Positions 6,176 to 11,884 of a DNA stretch of 14,004 nt are shown piece after piece. Positions within the stretch are counted from its first letter, which is position 1, and each line of letters opens with the position of its first letter. Position numbers and translations under genes: made by a program. The notes beneath the pieces are model-generated. The model did not search any database. It saw only the letters and a list, made by a program, of their open reading frames with translations, and had not been told where the DNA came from. This DNA is from JAYFNU01 sp034933305 (GTDB lineage: Bacteria > Bacillota > Clostridia > Oscillospirales > Ruminococcaceae), in NCBI GenBank assembly GCA_034933305.1, contig JAYFNU010000031.1, positions 1 through 14,004 of the forward strand, read 5' to 3'.

Positions 6176-6858
6176 AACCGTATGTCAAAAACAACCGCAC
6201 GGGCGAGGTAGAGCGCGCCGCCGCGCGGCGCCTGACGGACAACGACTTGCCCGCGGTGCTCAGTCTGCAGCGGGAGGTCACCGACGCGCTGACGGACGCG
6301 AGCGTCTACGTCCCGAGCCCGGCGGAGGAATTCCGCCGCATCCTCGCGCGCGGCGAGCTCCACGGTCTGTTCGCGGGCGGGCGGCTCATCGCCGCCGCCT
6401 GCTTCTATTTCCCCGGCGACGCGCCCGAAAACCACGGCCGCGACCTCGGGCTGCGGGACGAGGAGCTGCTGCGGTGCGCCGTCCTCGACAGCTGCTTCGT
6501 CGCGCCCGATTACCGCGGAAACGGCCTTGCGCGCGAGCTCGCGGAGGTCTGCGTCCACCGCGCGATGTGCGCGTGCGGCGCGGAAAATGTCGTCGCGACC
6601 GTCTCGCCGAAGAACACGGCCAGCCTGCTGTCGCTCATGGCGGTCAACGGCATGCGCATCGCCGCGCTGCGGCAGAAATACGGCTGCCGGCTGCGGTACA
6701 TCCTGCGCTGCGAGCGCAGCTGCAAGCGGCTGTACACCGTCTACGAGCGCTATGCGCTCGGCGACGTCTACGGCATCTCCCGCGCGCTCGCCGACGGGTA
6801 CGAGGGCATCTCCCTCTTCCGCAGCGGGCCGGATGTCTGGCTCTGGTTGTCAAAATAG
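6172..6858 (+). CDS. GNAT-family N-acetyltransferase
   Basis: 228 residues. The core fold includes GLFAGGRLIAAACFYFPGD (65-83, strands 2-3), the acetyl-CoA pyrophosphate loop after strand 4 at 108-120 (CFVAPDYRGNGLA, R115-G116-N117-G118) and VVATVSPKNTASLLSLMAVN (140-159), where the Asn after the fifth strand is typical. A C-terminal part from about 185 (YTVYERYALGDVYGISRALA) is extra to the minimal fold. It presumably acetylates an amine using acetyl-CoA. The ATG at 6172 overlaps the racemase stop (ATGA, 6172-6175) with GGAGGAGGG upstream, so the two are translationally coupled. Longer in-frame sequence from 5641 is an Arg-rich shadow of the racemase. Coupling hints at a linked substrate, for example an amino acid or its D-form, which is inference. 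Confidence 0.88.
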   Translation: MKPYVKNNRTGEVERAAARRLTDNDLPAVLSLQREVTDALTDASVYVPSPAEEFRRILARGELHGLFAGGRLIAAACFYFPGDAPENHGRDLGLRDEELLRCAVLDSCFVAPDYRGNGLARELAEVCVHRAMCACGAENVVATVSPKNTASLLSLMAVNGMRIAALRQKYGCRLRYILRCERSCKRLYTVYERYALGDVYGISRALADGYEGISLFRSGPDVWLWLSK

Positions 6859-6914
6859 TGGAAAATTCACTAAATTATGACCGCTTTTTTCACAAGATTT
6901 ACCCAAACACACAA

Positions 6915-6956
6915 TTGAATTTTTTGTTGCGGAGTGGTAATATATGTAAGTGGTAA
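6915..6956 (+). promoter_or_regulatory. Promoter-like element with 8-bp direct repeats in an AT-rich gap
   Basis: The gap between the GNAT stop (6858) and the spmB stop (6958) is AT-rich, unlike its surroundings. It holds TTGAAT (6915-6920), 17 bp, then TAATAT (6938-6943), a promoter-like pair pointing right, antisense to spmB. AGTGGTAA occurs twice (6933-6940 and 6949-6956) around TATATGTA, a 16-bp period that overlaps the -10. No plus-strand gene follows for more than 1 kb and no clear terminator hairpin is present in the gap. Confidence 0.3.
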
Positions 6957-6957
6957 G

Positions 6958-7476
6958 CTATCGAAAAAACGCGGAAACCGTCAGCGCGGACAGAATAAAG
7001 CCCGTCAGGTCGCCCGCGCAGGCACAGCCGAGCGTGTGGCGCGTGTCGCGCACATGCGTCGCGCCGTAATAGACCGCGACGGTGTAAAAGGTCGTCTCCG
7101 TGGAGCCCTGCATGACGGACGCCACGCGCCCGATGCGGGTGTCGGGGCCGAAAGCGCTGAGGATATCCCTGAAGACGGACAGCGCGCCGGTGCCCGAGAT
7201 GGGCCGCATGAGCATGAGCGGCACGACCTCCTTCGGGATGCGGGCGAGCGAGACGAGGGGCTCGAGGAACAGCGACATCAGTTCGAGACCGCCGCTCGCC
7301 CTGAACATGCCGACGCACAGCGTGATGGCGATCATCGTCGGCGTGATGCGGAAGGCCACCCCGAGGCCGTCGCGCGCTCCCTCGAGAAAGGCCTCGAAGA
7401 TGTTGACGCCCCGCGCCATGCCGTAGACGGCGACGGCCGTGACGGCGAAGGGGATGAGCGCGTCGGTGAGTTTCAT
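6958..7476 (-). CDS. spmB: Spore maturation protein B
   Basis: 172 residues (Bacillus SpmB is about 178), an integral membrane protein of the nucleoside-recognition/Gate family. It has several hydrophobic helices and the family signatures RITPTMIAITLCVGMFRASG, LMLMRPISGTGAL and ASVMQGSTETTFYTVAVYYG. In Bacillus subtilis SpmA and SpmB are needed for full dehydration of the spore core and so for heat resistance. The transported or sensed molecule is not known. The ATG at 7476 overlaps the spmA stop (ATGA, 7473-7476), so the two are coupled. The much longer in-frame opening up to 8082 is an Arg-rich shadow of spmA. No dacB lies next to the pair, unlike in Bacillus. Confidence 0.93.
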   Translation of the reverse strand: MKLTDALIPFAVTAVAVYGMARGVNIFEAFLEGARDGLGVAFRITPTMIAITLCVGMFRASGGLELMSLFLEPLVSLARIPKEVVPLMLMRPISGTGALSVFRDILSAFGPDTRIGRVASVMQGSTETTFYTVAVYYGATHVRDTRHTLGCACAGDLTGFILSALTVSAFFR

Positions 7477-8063
7477 CGGCGGGCCGCCCTTCCGCGGTTG
7501 AGCAGCAGCGCCGAGCCGACCGCGACAAGGACGGAGACCGCGGAGCTGATCCACACGCAGGGGATGATGTCCATGGGGTGCGCGCAGCCCGCGAGCCGCC
7601 GCAGCGTGGCGACCGTCGTGGGCAGGATCTGGAACGACGCGGTGTTGAGCGCGACGAAGGCGACCATGTCGTTGCTCGCCGTGCGCGAGCCGCCGTTGAG
7701 CCGGTCCATCTCGGTCATCGCGTCGAGCGCCATCGGCGTCGCCGCGGCGCCGAGGCCGAGCAGATTCGCCGTCATGTTGAGCGTGACGGACGCCATCGCC
7801 CGGGGACTTTTTTCCCGCAGACCGGGAAACAGCCGATCCGTCAGCGGCGCCATCGCGGCGCTGATCCTGTCGCAAAGCCCCGACCGCTCGCCGATGCGCA
7901 GCACGCCGCTCCACAGCGCGAGCGTGCCGCACAGCTCGATGCACAGTTTTACCGCCCCGACGCCGCTCTCCAGCACGGCGGCCGACAGCGCCTGCATGCG
8001 GCCGAGAAACAGCGAAAACAAAAACGCGAGCGCGATGAGCGCGCCCATCACGATGCTCATCAT
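7473..8063 (-). CDS. spmA: Spore maturation protein A
   Basis: 196 residues, the same length as Bacillus SpmA. It is a membrane protein with a Gate domain: an N-terminal helix (ALIALAFLFSLFLGRMQAL), GTLALWSGVLRIGERSGL, the conserved SVTLNMTANLLGLGAAATPM loop, and SNDMVAFVALNTASFQILPT, followed by a final helix near the C-terminus. It works with SpmB during late spore maturation. A TTG at 8069 would add two residues but lies only 2 bp from GGAGG, while the ATG at 8063 has 8 bp spacing and gives the family length. The gene is divergent from the AbrB-family regulator, with only 65 bp between them. In that gap the minus strand shows CACATA, 13 bp, then CATATCCG, a weak sigma-E-like pair consistent with sporulation control. 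Confidence 0.94.
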   Translation of the reverse strand: MMSIVMGALIALAFLFSLFLGRMQALSAAVLESGVGAVKLCIELCGTLALWSGVLRIGERSGLCDRISAAMAPLTDRLFPGLREKSPRAMASVTLNMTANLLGLGAAATPMALDAMTEMDRLNGGSRTASNDMVAFVALNTASFQILPTTVATLRRLAGCAHPMDIIPCVWISSAVSVLVAVGSALLLNRGRAARR

Positions 8064-8128
8064 GGACAAAGCCTCCGTTCATCCGTCGGATATGTTCACA
8101 ACCATTCTATGTGACAAGGAGAATTAAA

Positions 8129-8374
8129 ATGAAAAACAACGGAATTGTCCGGGAAATGGACAAACTCGGCCGGGTGGTCATCCCCGTCGAATTCCGGCGC
8201 ATGCTCGACATCGCCGTGGGGGACGATCTTGAGATCACCTCGAAGGGCGACCAGATCATCCTCACCAAGCGCCAGGCCTCCTGCATCTTCTGCGGGAGCT
8301 CGAAGGACATCGTCGATTTCGAGGGAAAATCGCTGTGCCGCGCCTGCATCGAAAAGCTGGGCGCCGCAAAATAA
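8129..8374 (+). CDS. AbrB/SpoVT-family transition regulator with CxxC...CxxC tail
   Basis: 81 residues. The N-terminal swapped-hairpin DNA-binding domain (1-48) has the hallmark GIVREMDKLGRVVIPVEFRR (5-24) and GDDLEI (31-36). The C-terminal half has C52-x2-C55 and C70-x2-C73 (CIFCG ... CRAC), a probable zinc-binding knuckle usual in clostridial AbrB proteins but absent from Bacillus AbrB. It is likely a dimeric or tetrameric regulator of stationary-phase or sporulation genes. The ATG at 8129 has AAGGAG 8 bp upstream. Six extra codons upstream overlap the ribosome site and are not used. It is a single-gene unit closed by a strong terminator. It could control the adjacent spmAB promoter, given the 65-bp divergent gap, but this is inference. 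Confidence 0.92.
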   Translation: MKNNGIVREMDKLGRVVIPVEFRRMLDIAVGDDLEITSKGDQIILTKRQASCIFCGSSKDIVDFEGKSLCRACIEKLGAAK

Positions 8375-8388
8375 GAAAAACAAACAGC

Positions 8389-8415
8389 CCGCCGGCCTGC
8401 GCCGGCGGTTTTTTT
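8389..8415 (+). terminator. Rho-independent terminator of the abrB-like gene
   Basis: CCGCCGGC (8389-8396) pairs perfectly with GCCGGCGG (8401-8408) around a CTGC loop, followed by seven T (8409-8415). It lies 15 bp after the stop codon. Confidence 0.93.
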
Positions 8416-8444
8416 GCGATTTTGTGCTTTAATAGATTAAACCG

Positions 8445-8473
8445 TTGAAATGCGTCCGGAAATCTGGTAGAAT
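8445..8473 (+). promoter_or_regulatory. Sigma-A-type promoter of the DUF5058 pair
   Basis: TTGAAA (-35, 8445-8450), 17 bp, TAGAAT (-10, 8468-8473) with a TGG extension directly before the -10. Each hexamer matches five of six consensus bases. The start would be near 8480, leaving a leader of about 30 bases with AAGGAGG at 8494-8500. Confidence 0.82.
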
Positions 8474-8508
8474 GACAACATATTTATCGTTTGAAGGAGG
8501 AATTCTGC

Positions 8509-9237
8509 ATGTTCGATCCCAACAGCGGCTTCATGTATGCCGTCGTCGCCGCCGTGATCGTCTTTGTCATCGCCGAATCGGTCTATTTCCTTGTCCGGGC
8601 GGTCCGGCGGGGAAAGGAGCTCGGCGTCACGAAGGAGGTCATGAAGAGCACGGCCGTCTCGTCGGCCATCTTCACCGTCGCGCCCGCCATCGCCATTCTC
8701 ATCGGCGTCATCACGCTGTCAAAATCGCTGGGCCTTCCCCTGCCGTGGCTGCGGCTGACGGTCATCGGCGCGCTGACCTACGAGGTGACGGCGGCGGAGA
8801 CCGCGGCGTCCGCCATCGGCGAATCGCTCAGCCATCTCATCACCGACGCGCGCGCGTTCAGCACCATCGCGTGGGTCATGACCATCGGCATCATCATCGG
8901 CCTGTTCCTGCTCGTCTTCTTTGCGGAAAAGCTGGAGAACGGCCTGCTCAGGATCAAGACGAAGGACGAGAAGTGGGGCAACATCTTTCTCGCGAGCCTG
9001 TTTCTCGGCATGATCTCGGCCTTCCTCGGCTCGGTGTTCTCGAAGATCCGCACCGGCCTTTCGGGATGGATCCCCGTCTTTGTCATGCTGTCGTCCGCGA
9101 TCATCATGCTCGTGTGCGGCGCTGTCCAGAAAAAGACCGGCGCGCGTTGGCTGAGCGACTACGCGCTGCCCATCAGCCTGCTGGGCGCGATGGCGCTCGC
9201 CATCCCCATCACCAGCCTCGTGTCGGCGCTCGCCTGA
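8509..9237 (+). CDS. DUF5058-family integral membrane protein
   Basis: 242 residues, about six hydrophobic segments (roughly 9-30, 49-70, 117-139, 158-176, 187-205, 217-238). It matches my memory of family DUF5058 through the opening MFDPNSGFMY, APAIAILIGVITLSKSLGLP (59-78), PWLRLTVIGALTYEV (79-93) and the polar loop IKTKDEKWGNIF (149-160). The segment VTAAETAASAIGES (93-106) is a small-residue-rich loop or re-entrant region with Glu97 and Glu105, and may be part of a transport path. The function is not established. The ATG at 8509 sits 8 bp after a perfect AAGGAGG. It is followed after 13 bp by a second membrane-protein gene under the same promoter, so the two probably form one complex or transporter. 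The substrate is unknown. Confidence 0.85.
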   Translation: MFDPNSGFMYAVVAAVIVFVIAESVYFLVRAVRRGKELGVTKEVMKSTAVSSAIFTVAPAIAILIGVITLSKSLGLPLPWLRLTVIGALTYEVTAAETAASAIGESLSHLITDARAFSTIAWVMTIGIIIGLFLLVFFAEKLENGLLRIKTKDEKWGNIFLASLFLGMISAFLGSVFSKIRTGLSGWIPVFVMLSSAIIMLVCGAVQKKTGARWLSDYALPISLLGAMALAIPITSLVSALA

Positions 9238-9250
9238 GGAGGAAAGAACA

Positions 9251-9916
9251 ATGGAAAACAAGACATATCGCCAAAGAATCCACGTCGCCGGGCGCATCTG
9301 GACGGTCTTCGCCATCCTGCTGCTGCTGGGCGTGCCGACCGCGGTGTGCATCCGCTACGACAGCTGGCCGGCTTTTAAGAGCGTGCTCATGGGACTGCTG
9401 GGCATCATCCCCATCTTCTGGACCATCGGCATCATCGAATTCGTGACCTACGTGCCCATGCTCGGGACGGCCGGCTCCTATCTCGGCTTCGTCACCGGCA
9501 ATCTCGCGAACCTCAAGGTGCCCTGCGCGCTCAACGCCATGGAAGCGGCCGACGTCGAGCCGGGCAGCGAAAAGGGGGAGGTCATCTCTACCATCGCCAT
9601 CGCCGTGTCGGCCATCGTCACGACGGCCATCATCGCCGTCGGCGTGCTGCTGCTGAGCAGCATCCAGAGCGTCATCGACTCGCCCGTGCTGCAGCCGGCG
9701 TTCGACAACATCCTGCCGGCGCTGTTCGGCGGCCTCGCCGTCGTCTACGTCTCGCGCAACTGGAAGATCGCCGTCGCGCCGCTCGTGTTCATGCTCGCGC
9801 TGTTCATCGCGCTGCCCGTCATCGCCGAGAAGGGGCTCACGGGCGTCATGGTGCCCGTCGGCGCGGCCGTCGCCATCATCGCCGCGCGCATCCTCTACAA
9901 AAAAGGCCTGCTGTGA
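9251..9916 (+). CDS. Polytopic membrane protein, partner of the DUF5058 protein
   Basis: 221 residues of unknown function with about five to six hydrophobic segments (15-34, 44-66, 110-135, 150-166, 173-191, 196-214). The best-marked stretch lies at 67-101, TYVPMLGTAGSYLGFVTGNL (66-85) followed by ANLKVPCALNAMEAADVEPG (86-105). It is a Gly/Asn-rich non-helical region with Asn84, Asn87, Asn95 and Glu98, and looks like a substrate- or ion-contacting loop. The ATG at 9251 follows the preceding stop by 13 bp with GAGGAGGA between, so this is the second gene of a bicistronic unit. No binding protein, ATPase or enzyme accompanies the pair, so if it is a transporter it should be ion- or gradient-driven. 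I recognise no named family, and the role is inferred from pairing only. Confidence 0.8.
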   Translation: MENKTYRQRIHVAGRIWTVFAILLLLGVPTAVCIRYDSWPAFKSVLMGLLGIIPIFWTIGIIEFVTYVPMLGTAGSYLGFVTGNLANLKVPCALNAMEAADVEPGSEKGEVISTIAIAVSAIVTTAIIAVGVLLLSSIQSVIDSPVLQPAFDNILPALFGGLAVVYVSRNWKIAVAPLVFMLALFIALPVIAEKGLTGVMVPVGAAVAIIAARILYKKGLL

Positions 9917-9937
9917 GCGCACGCGCGCCCGCGCCGG

Positions 9938-9979
9938 CACGAAAAGAAACGCCCGCCTGCATACCGCAGGCGGGCGTTT
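9938..9979 (-). terminator. Terminator between convergent operons, probably bidirectional
   Basis: A perfect 14-bp stem: AAACGCCCGCCTGC (9947-9960) with GCAGGCGGGCGTTT (9966-9979), loop ATACC. In the minus direction TTTCTTTTC follows (9938-9946), so it best serves the ABC operon. In the plus direction only three T follow, which are part of the stem, so it ends the DUF5058 pair less typically. Confidence 0.85.
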
Positions 9980-10037
9980 CCGTATCCGCATCGCGCAGGC
10001 CGGCTCCCCGCGCCCGGGACATGCCGGCCGGCGGAGC

Positions 10038-10766
10038 CTATTCCTTCATCTTCCGGCGGAACACCAGGATGGCGACGAGCATCACCGCCGCCGCCCATGC
10101 GCACACGTACAGCAGCGGCGTGCCCGCCCCCGCGAAATCCCCCGCGTAGGCCGCGCGCCCCGCGTCGACCGCGTGCAGGAACGGAAAGAACAGCGCGATC
10201 CTCTCAAAGACCCCGCCGACGAGCCGGACGTCGAACCACGTCCCCGACAGCCACGCCGTCAGATTGGTCAGCAGCGCGCCGCAGATGCCGCCGACCTGCC
10301 GGTCGGTCAGCACGCTGCCGCACAGCAGGCCGATGCCGATGAACAGGATCTGCGCCGGCAGCAGCGAGAGCAGCGAAAACAGGATGCCCCACGTGACCTT
10401 CAGGCCGAGCAGCACCGCCGTGAGAAAGGTGACGGCGCTCTGCGCCGCGGCGATGGGCAGCAGCGGCAGCGTATAGCCGAAGATGAAATCGGCCGCCGTC
10501 ATGGGCGACGCGAGCAGGCGCAGCATGAAGGACGAGCAGCGGTCCTTGGAGATGAGCGTCGCGGAAAACAGCGCGACAAACGACAGGCCGAACATCGCGA
10601 TGCCCGGCGTGAGCTGGTCGAGCTCGAACATCGACACCGGGATATTGGCCTGGATGGCCGTGAGCAGCAGCAGCAGCACGATCGGGAACCCCAGCCCGAA
10701 GCCGAGATTCAGCGGGTCGCGCAGCAGCTCCTTCGCGTTGCGCGACGCAAAAGCTCTCATTTTCAT
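10038..10766 (-). CDS. ABC-2-type transporter permease
   Basis: 242 residues with six predicted membrane helices in the ABC-2 pattern. A cytoplasmic N-terminus (MRAFASRNAKELLRDPLNLG) precedes the first helix. A helix 2 region follows (PGIAMFGLSFVALFSATLIS), then the coupling segment KDRCSSFMLRLLASPMTAAD, and the protein ends in a basic tail (FRRKMKE). With the ATPase it forms an exporter of unknown substrate; drug, lipid and peptide exporters share this architecture. The ATG at 10766 overlaps the ATPase stop (ATGA, 10763-10766), with GGAGG nine bases upstream. A second in-frame ATG at 10760 is possible. It is the last gene of the operon, followed by the hairpin at 9938-9979. Confidence 0.92.
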   Translation of the reverse strand: MKMRAFASRNAKELLRDPLNLGFGLGFPIVLLLLLTAIQANIPVSMFELDQLTPGIAMFGLSFVALFSATLISKDRCSSFMLRLLASPMTAADFIFGYTLPLLPIAAAQSAVTFLTAVLLGLKVTWGILFSLLSLLPAQILFIGIGLLCGSVLTDRQVGGICGALLTNLTAWLSGTWFDVRLVGGVFERIALFFPFLHAVDAGRAAYAGDFAGAGTPLLYVCAWAAAVMLVAILVFRRKMKE

Positions 10767-11494
10767 TCGATGTCGCCTCCGTCCGTCAGCGCGAGGAACG
10801 CGTCCTCGAGCGTGGTCTTCCCGGCCTGCGCCTCGATCTCCCCCGCCGTGCCGAGCGCCGCGACGCGCCCGCCGTTCATGATCGCGATGCGGTCCGCGAG
10901 CGCCTCGGCCTCCTCGAGATAGTGCGTCGTGAGTACGATGGTGATCTTCCCCTTGAGCTGCTCGATATGCCGCCACAGCTCGCGGCGCGCGCGCACGTCG
11001 AGCCCGAGCGTGGGCTCGTCGAGAAAGATGATGCTGGGGTCGGAAACGAGCGCCATCGCGATGCTCAGCCGGCGCTGGTAGCCGCCCGAGAGCGTCTTCG
11101 CCCTGTCGTTCGCCCGGTCCTCCATCGCGAAATCCGCGAGCATGCGCCCGGCCTTTTCGCGCGCGGCCCCTCTGCCAAAGCCGTACAGCGCCGCCGCGAG
11201 CTCGAGATTCTCCCGCAGCGTCAGATTGGGCGCCACCGCCGATTCCTGCGGCGACACGTTGACCTTCTGCTTGACGGCGCCCGTGTTGTCCGTGACGCTG
11301 TCGCCCAGCACCAGCGCGTCGCCCGACGTCGGCGCGAGCAGCCCGCACAGCATTTTGATCGTCGTCGTCTTGCCGGCGCCGTTCGCCCCGAGCAGCGCAA
11401 AAAACTCGCCCTGCCCGACGCAGAAGCTGAGGTCGTCGACCGCCGTGCGGTCCTTGTAACGTTTGGTGAGATGGCGGATGTCGATCGCGTTCAT
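10763..11494 (-). CDS. ABC transporter ATP-binding protein (ABC-2 exporter type)
   Basis: 243 residues, a complete nucleotide-binding domain: Walker A GANGAGKT (36-43), Q-loop Gln83, signature LSGGY (135-139), Walker B IIFLDE (155-160), D-loop region LGLD (163-166) and switch His191. It is of the DrrA/CcmA-like class that pairs with ABC-2 permeases and powers export. The start overlaps the AbrB-like gene stop (ATGA, 11491-11494) and has GGAGGAGGGGG just upstream. All three genes of the unit are chained by 4-bp overlaps, implying fixed stoichiometry through coupled translation. It lacks the C-terminal regulatory extension seen in longer relatives. Confidence 0.95.
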   Translation of the reverse strand: MNAIDIRHLTKRYKDRTAVDDLSFCVGQGEFFALLGANGAGKTTTIKMLCGLLAPTSGDALVLGDSVTDNTGAVKQKVNVSPQESAVAPNLTLRENLELAAALYGFGRGAAREKAGRMLADFAMEDRANDRAKTLSGGYQRRLSIAMALVSDPSIIFLDEPTLGLDVRARRELWRHIEQLKGKITIVLTTHYLEEAEALADRIAIMNGGRVAALGTAGEIEAQAGKTTLEDAFLALTDGGDIE

Positions 11495-11748
11495 TGGTCC
11501 CCCTCCTCCGGCGTCTCCTCGCCGAGCGACGCAAAATATTCCGGCTCCTTCTCGATCGCCTTGAAGAAGATGTCCTTGAACCGCTCGAGCGGGATGAGCG
11601 CGAGGCCGCTCGCCTCGTCGCCGAGGACCATCAGCGAATCCCCCGGCTGCACTTTGAAAATCTCCCGCGCCTTTTTGGGGATGACGATCTGTCCCCTTTC
11701 TCCGACCTTCACGAGGCCGAACATGTACTTTCCCTTCGGTGCTCCCAT
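11491..11748 (-). CDS. AbrB-family DNA-binding protein heading the ABC operon
   Basis: 85 residues. An AbrB-type swapped-hairpin domain covers about 8-53, with FGLVKVGERGQIVIPKKARE (10-29) and PGDSLMVLGD (35-44). A short helical, acidic tail follows (FKDIFFKAIEKEPEYFASLG, 57-76). It has no CxxC tail, unlike the AbrB protein at 8129. As the first gene of the operon, next to repeated GTATGA/TCATAC motifs in the leader, it is likely an autoregulator of the exporter. The ATG at 11748 has GGAGG only 4 bp upstream. An in-frame ATG at 11724 with AAGGGAAA is an alternative that would remove eight residues. The first start is kept because the PKGKYMFG opening appears in relatives I remember. Confidence 0.88.
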   Translation of the reverse strand: MGAPKGKYMFGLVKVGERGQIVIPKKAREIFKVQPGDSLMVLGDEASGLALIPLERFKDIFFKAIEKEPEYFASLGEETPEEGDQ

Positions 11749-11762
11749 ATTGCCTCCAAAAA

Positions 11763-11806
11763 AGTATGATTTGTATGATCTTTCATACTTTTACTCCGAA
11801 AGTATA
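11763..11806 (-). promoter_or_regulatory. Repeated GTATGA/TCATAC half-sites: likely operator of the ABC operon
   Basis: GTATGA-tctt-TCATAC (11773-11788) is a perfect 6-bp inverted repeat. A further AGTATGA lies at 11763-11769 in direct orientation to the left arm, with a period of 9 bp. The -10 box itself reads AAAGTATACC on the plus strand (11799-11808), resembling AAAGTATGAT at 11761-11770. The sites fill the space between promoter and ribosome site, an ideal place for repression. The AbrB-like product is the natural candidate, though GntR-type proteins use similar sites. Confidence 0.6.
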
Positions 11807-11829
11807 CCGCTGCGCCGCATCCTTGTCAA
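11801..11829 (-). promoter_or_regulatory. Strong sigma-A-type promoter of the AbrB-ABC operon
   Basis: The minus strand shows a perfect TTGACA (-35, 11824-11829), 17 bp, then TATACT (-10, 11801-11806), five of six. Transcription should start near 11794, giving a leader of about 46 bases that carries the repeated half-sites. Confidence 0.88.
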
Positions 11830-11838
11830 CAGGCGCGC

Positions 11839-11879
11839 AAAAAAGCGCCGCGGGACCCCGCGCAGGGGCCCGCGGCGCT
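11839..11879 (-). terminator. Rho-independent terminator of the nucleoside hydrolase gene
   Basis: AGCGCCGCGGG (11844-11854) pairs with CCCGCGGCGCT (11869-11879). An inner CCCC/GGGG adds four pairs after one bulged A, with loop GCGCA. Read on the minus strand, six T follow the stem (A-run 11839-11844). It sits 5 bp after the hydrolase stop and just before the next promoter, insulating the two units. Confidence 0.93.
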
Positions 11880-11884
11880 GCGGA

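Noticed and set aside
6856..6872. TAGTG/CACTA inverted repeat at the GNAT stop as a terminator
   Set aside because: Only five pairs, AT-rich loop, and the next T-run is over 10 bases away. It is too weak to call.
6934..8127. A 397-codon open frame on the plus strand downstream of the promoter-like element at 6915
   Set aside because: It mirrors spmB and spmA, has antisense-type composition and begins with a non-ATG codon lacking a ribosome site. Any transcript here would more likely be a non-coding antisense RNA.
9917..9946. GC-rich stretch after the DUF5058 partner gene as a small RNA or gene
   Set aside because: Thirty bases only, with no frame or structure beyond the adjacent terminator.
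10000..10036. Long GC-rich hairpin (GGCTCC ... GGAGCC) after the permease stop
   Set aside because: The stem is broken by a large self-complementary interior and no T-run follows. The hairpin at 9947-9979 is the better terminator.
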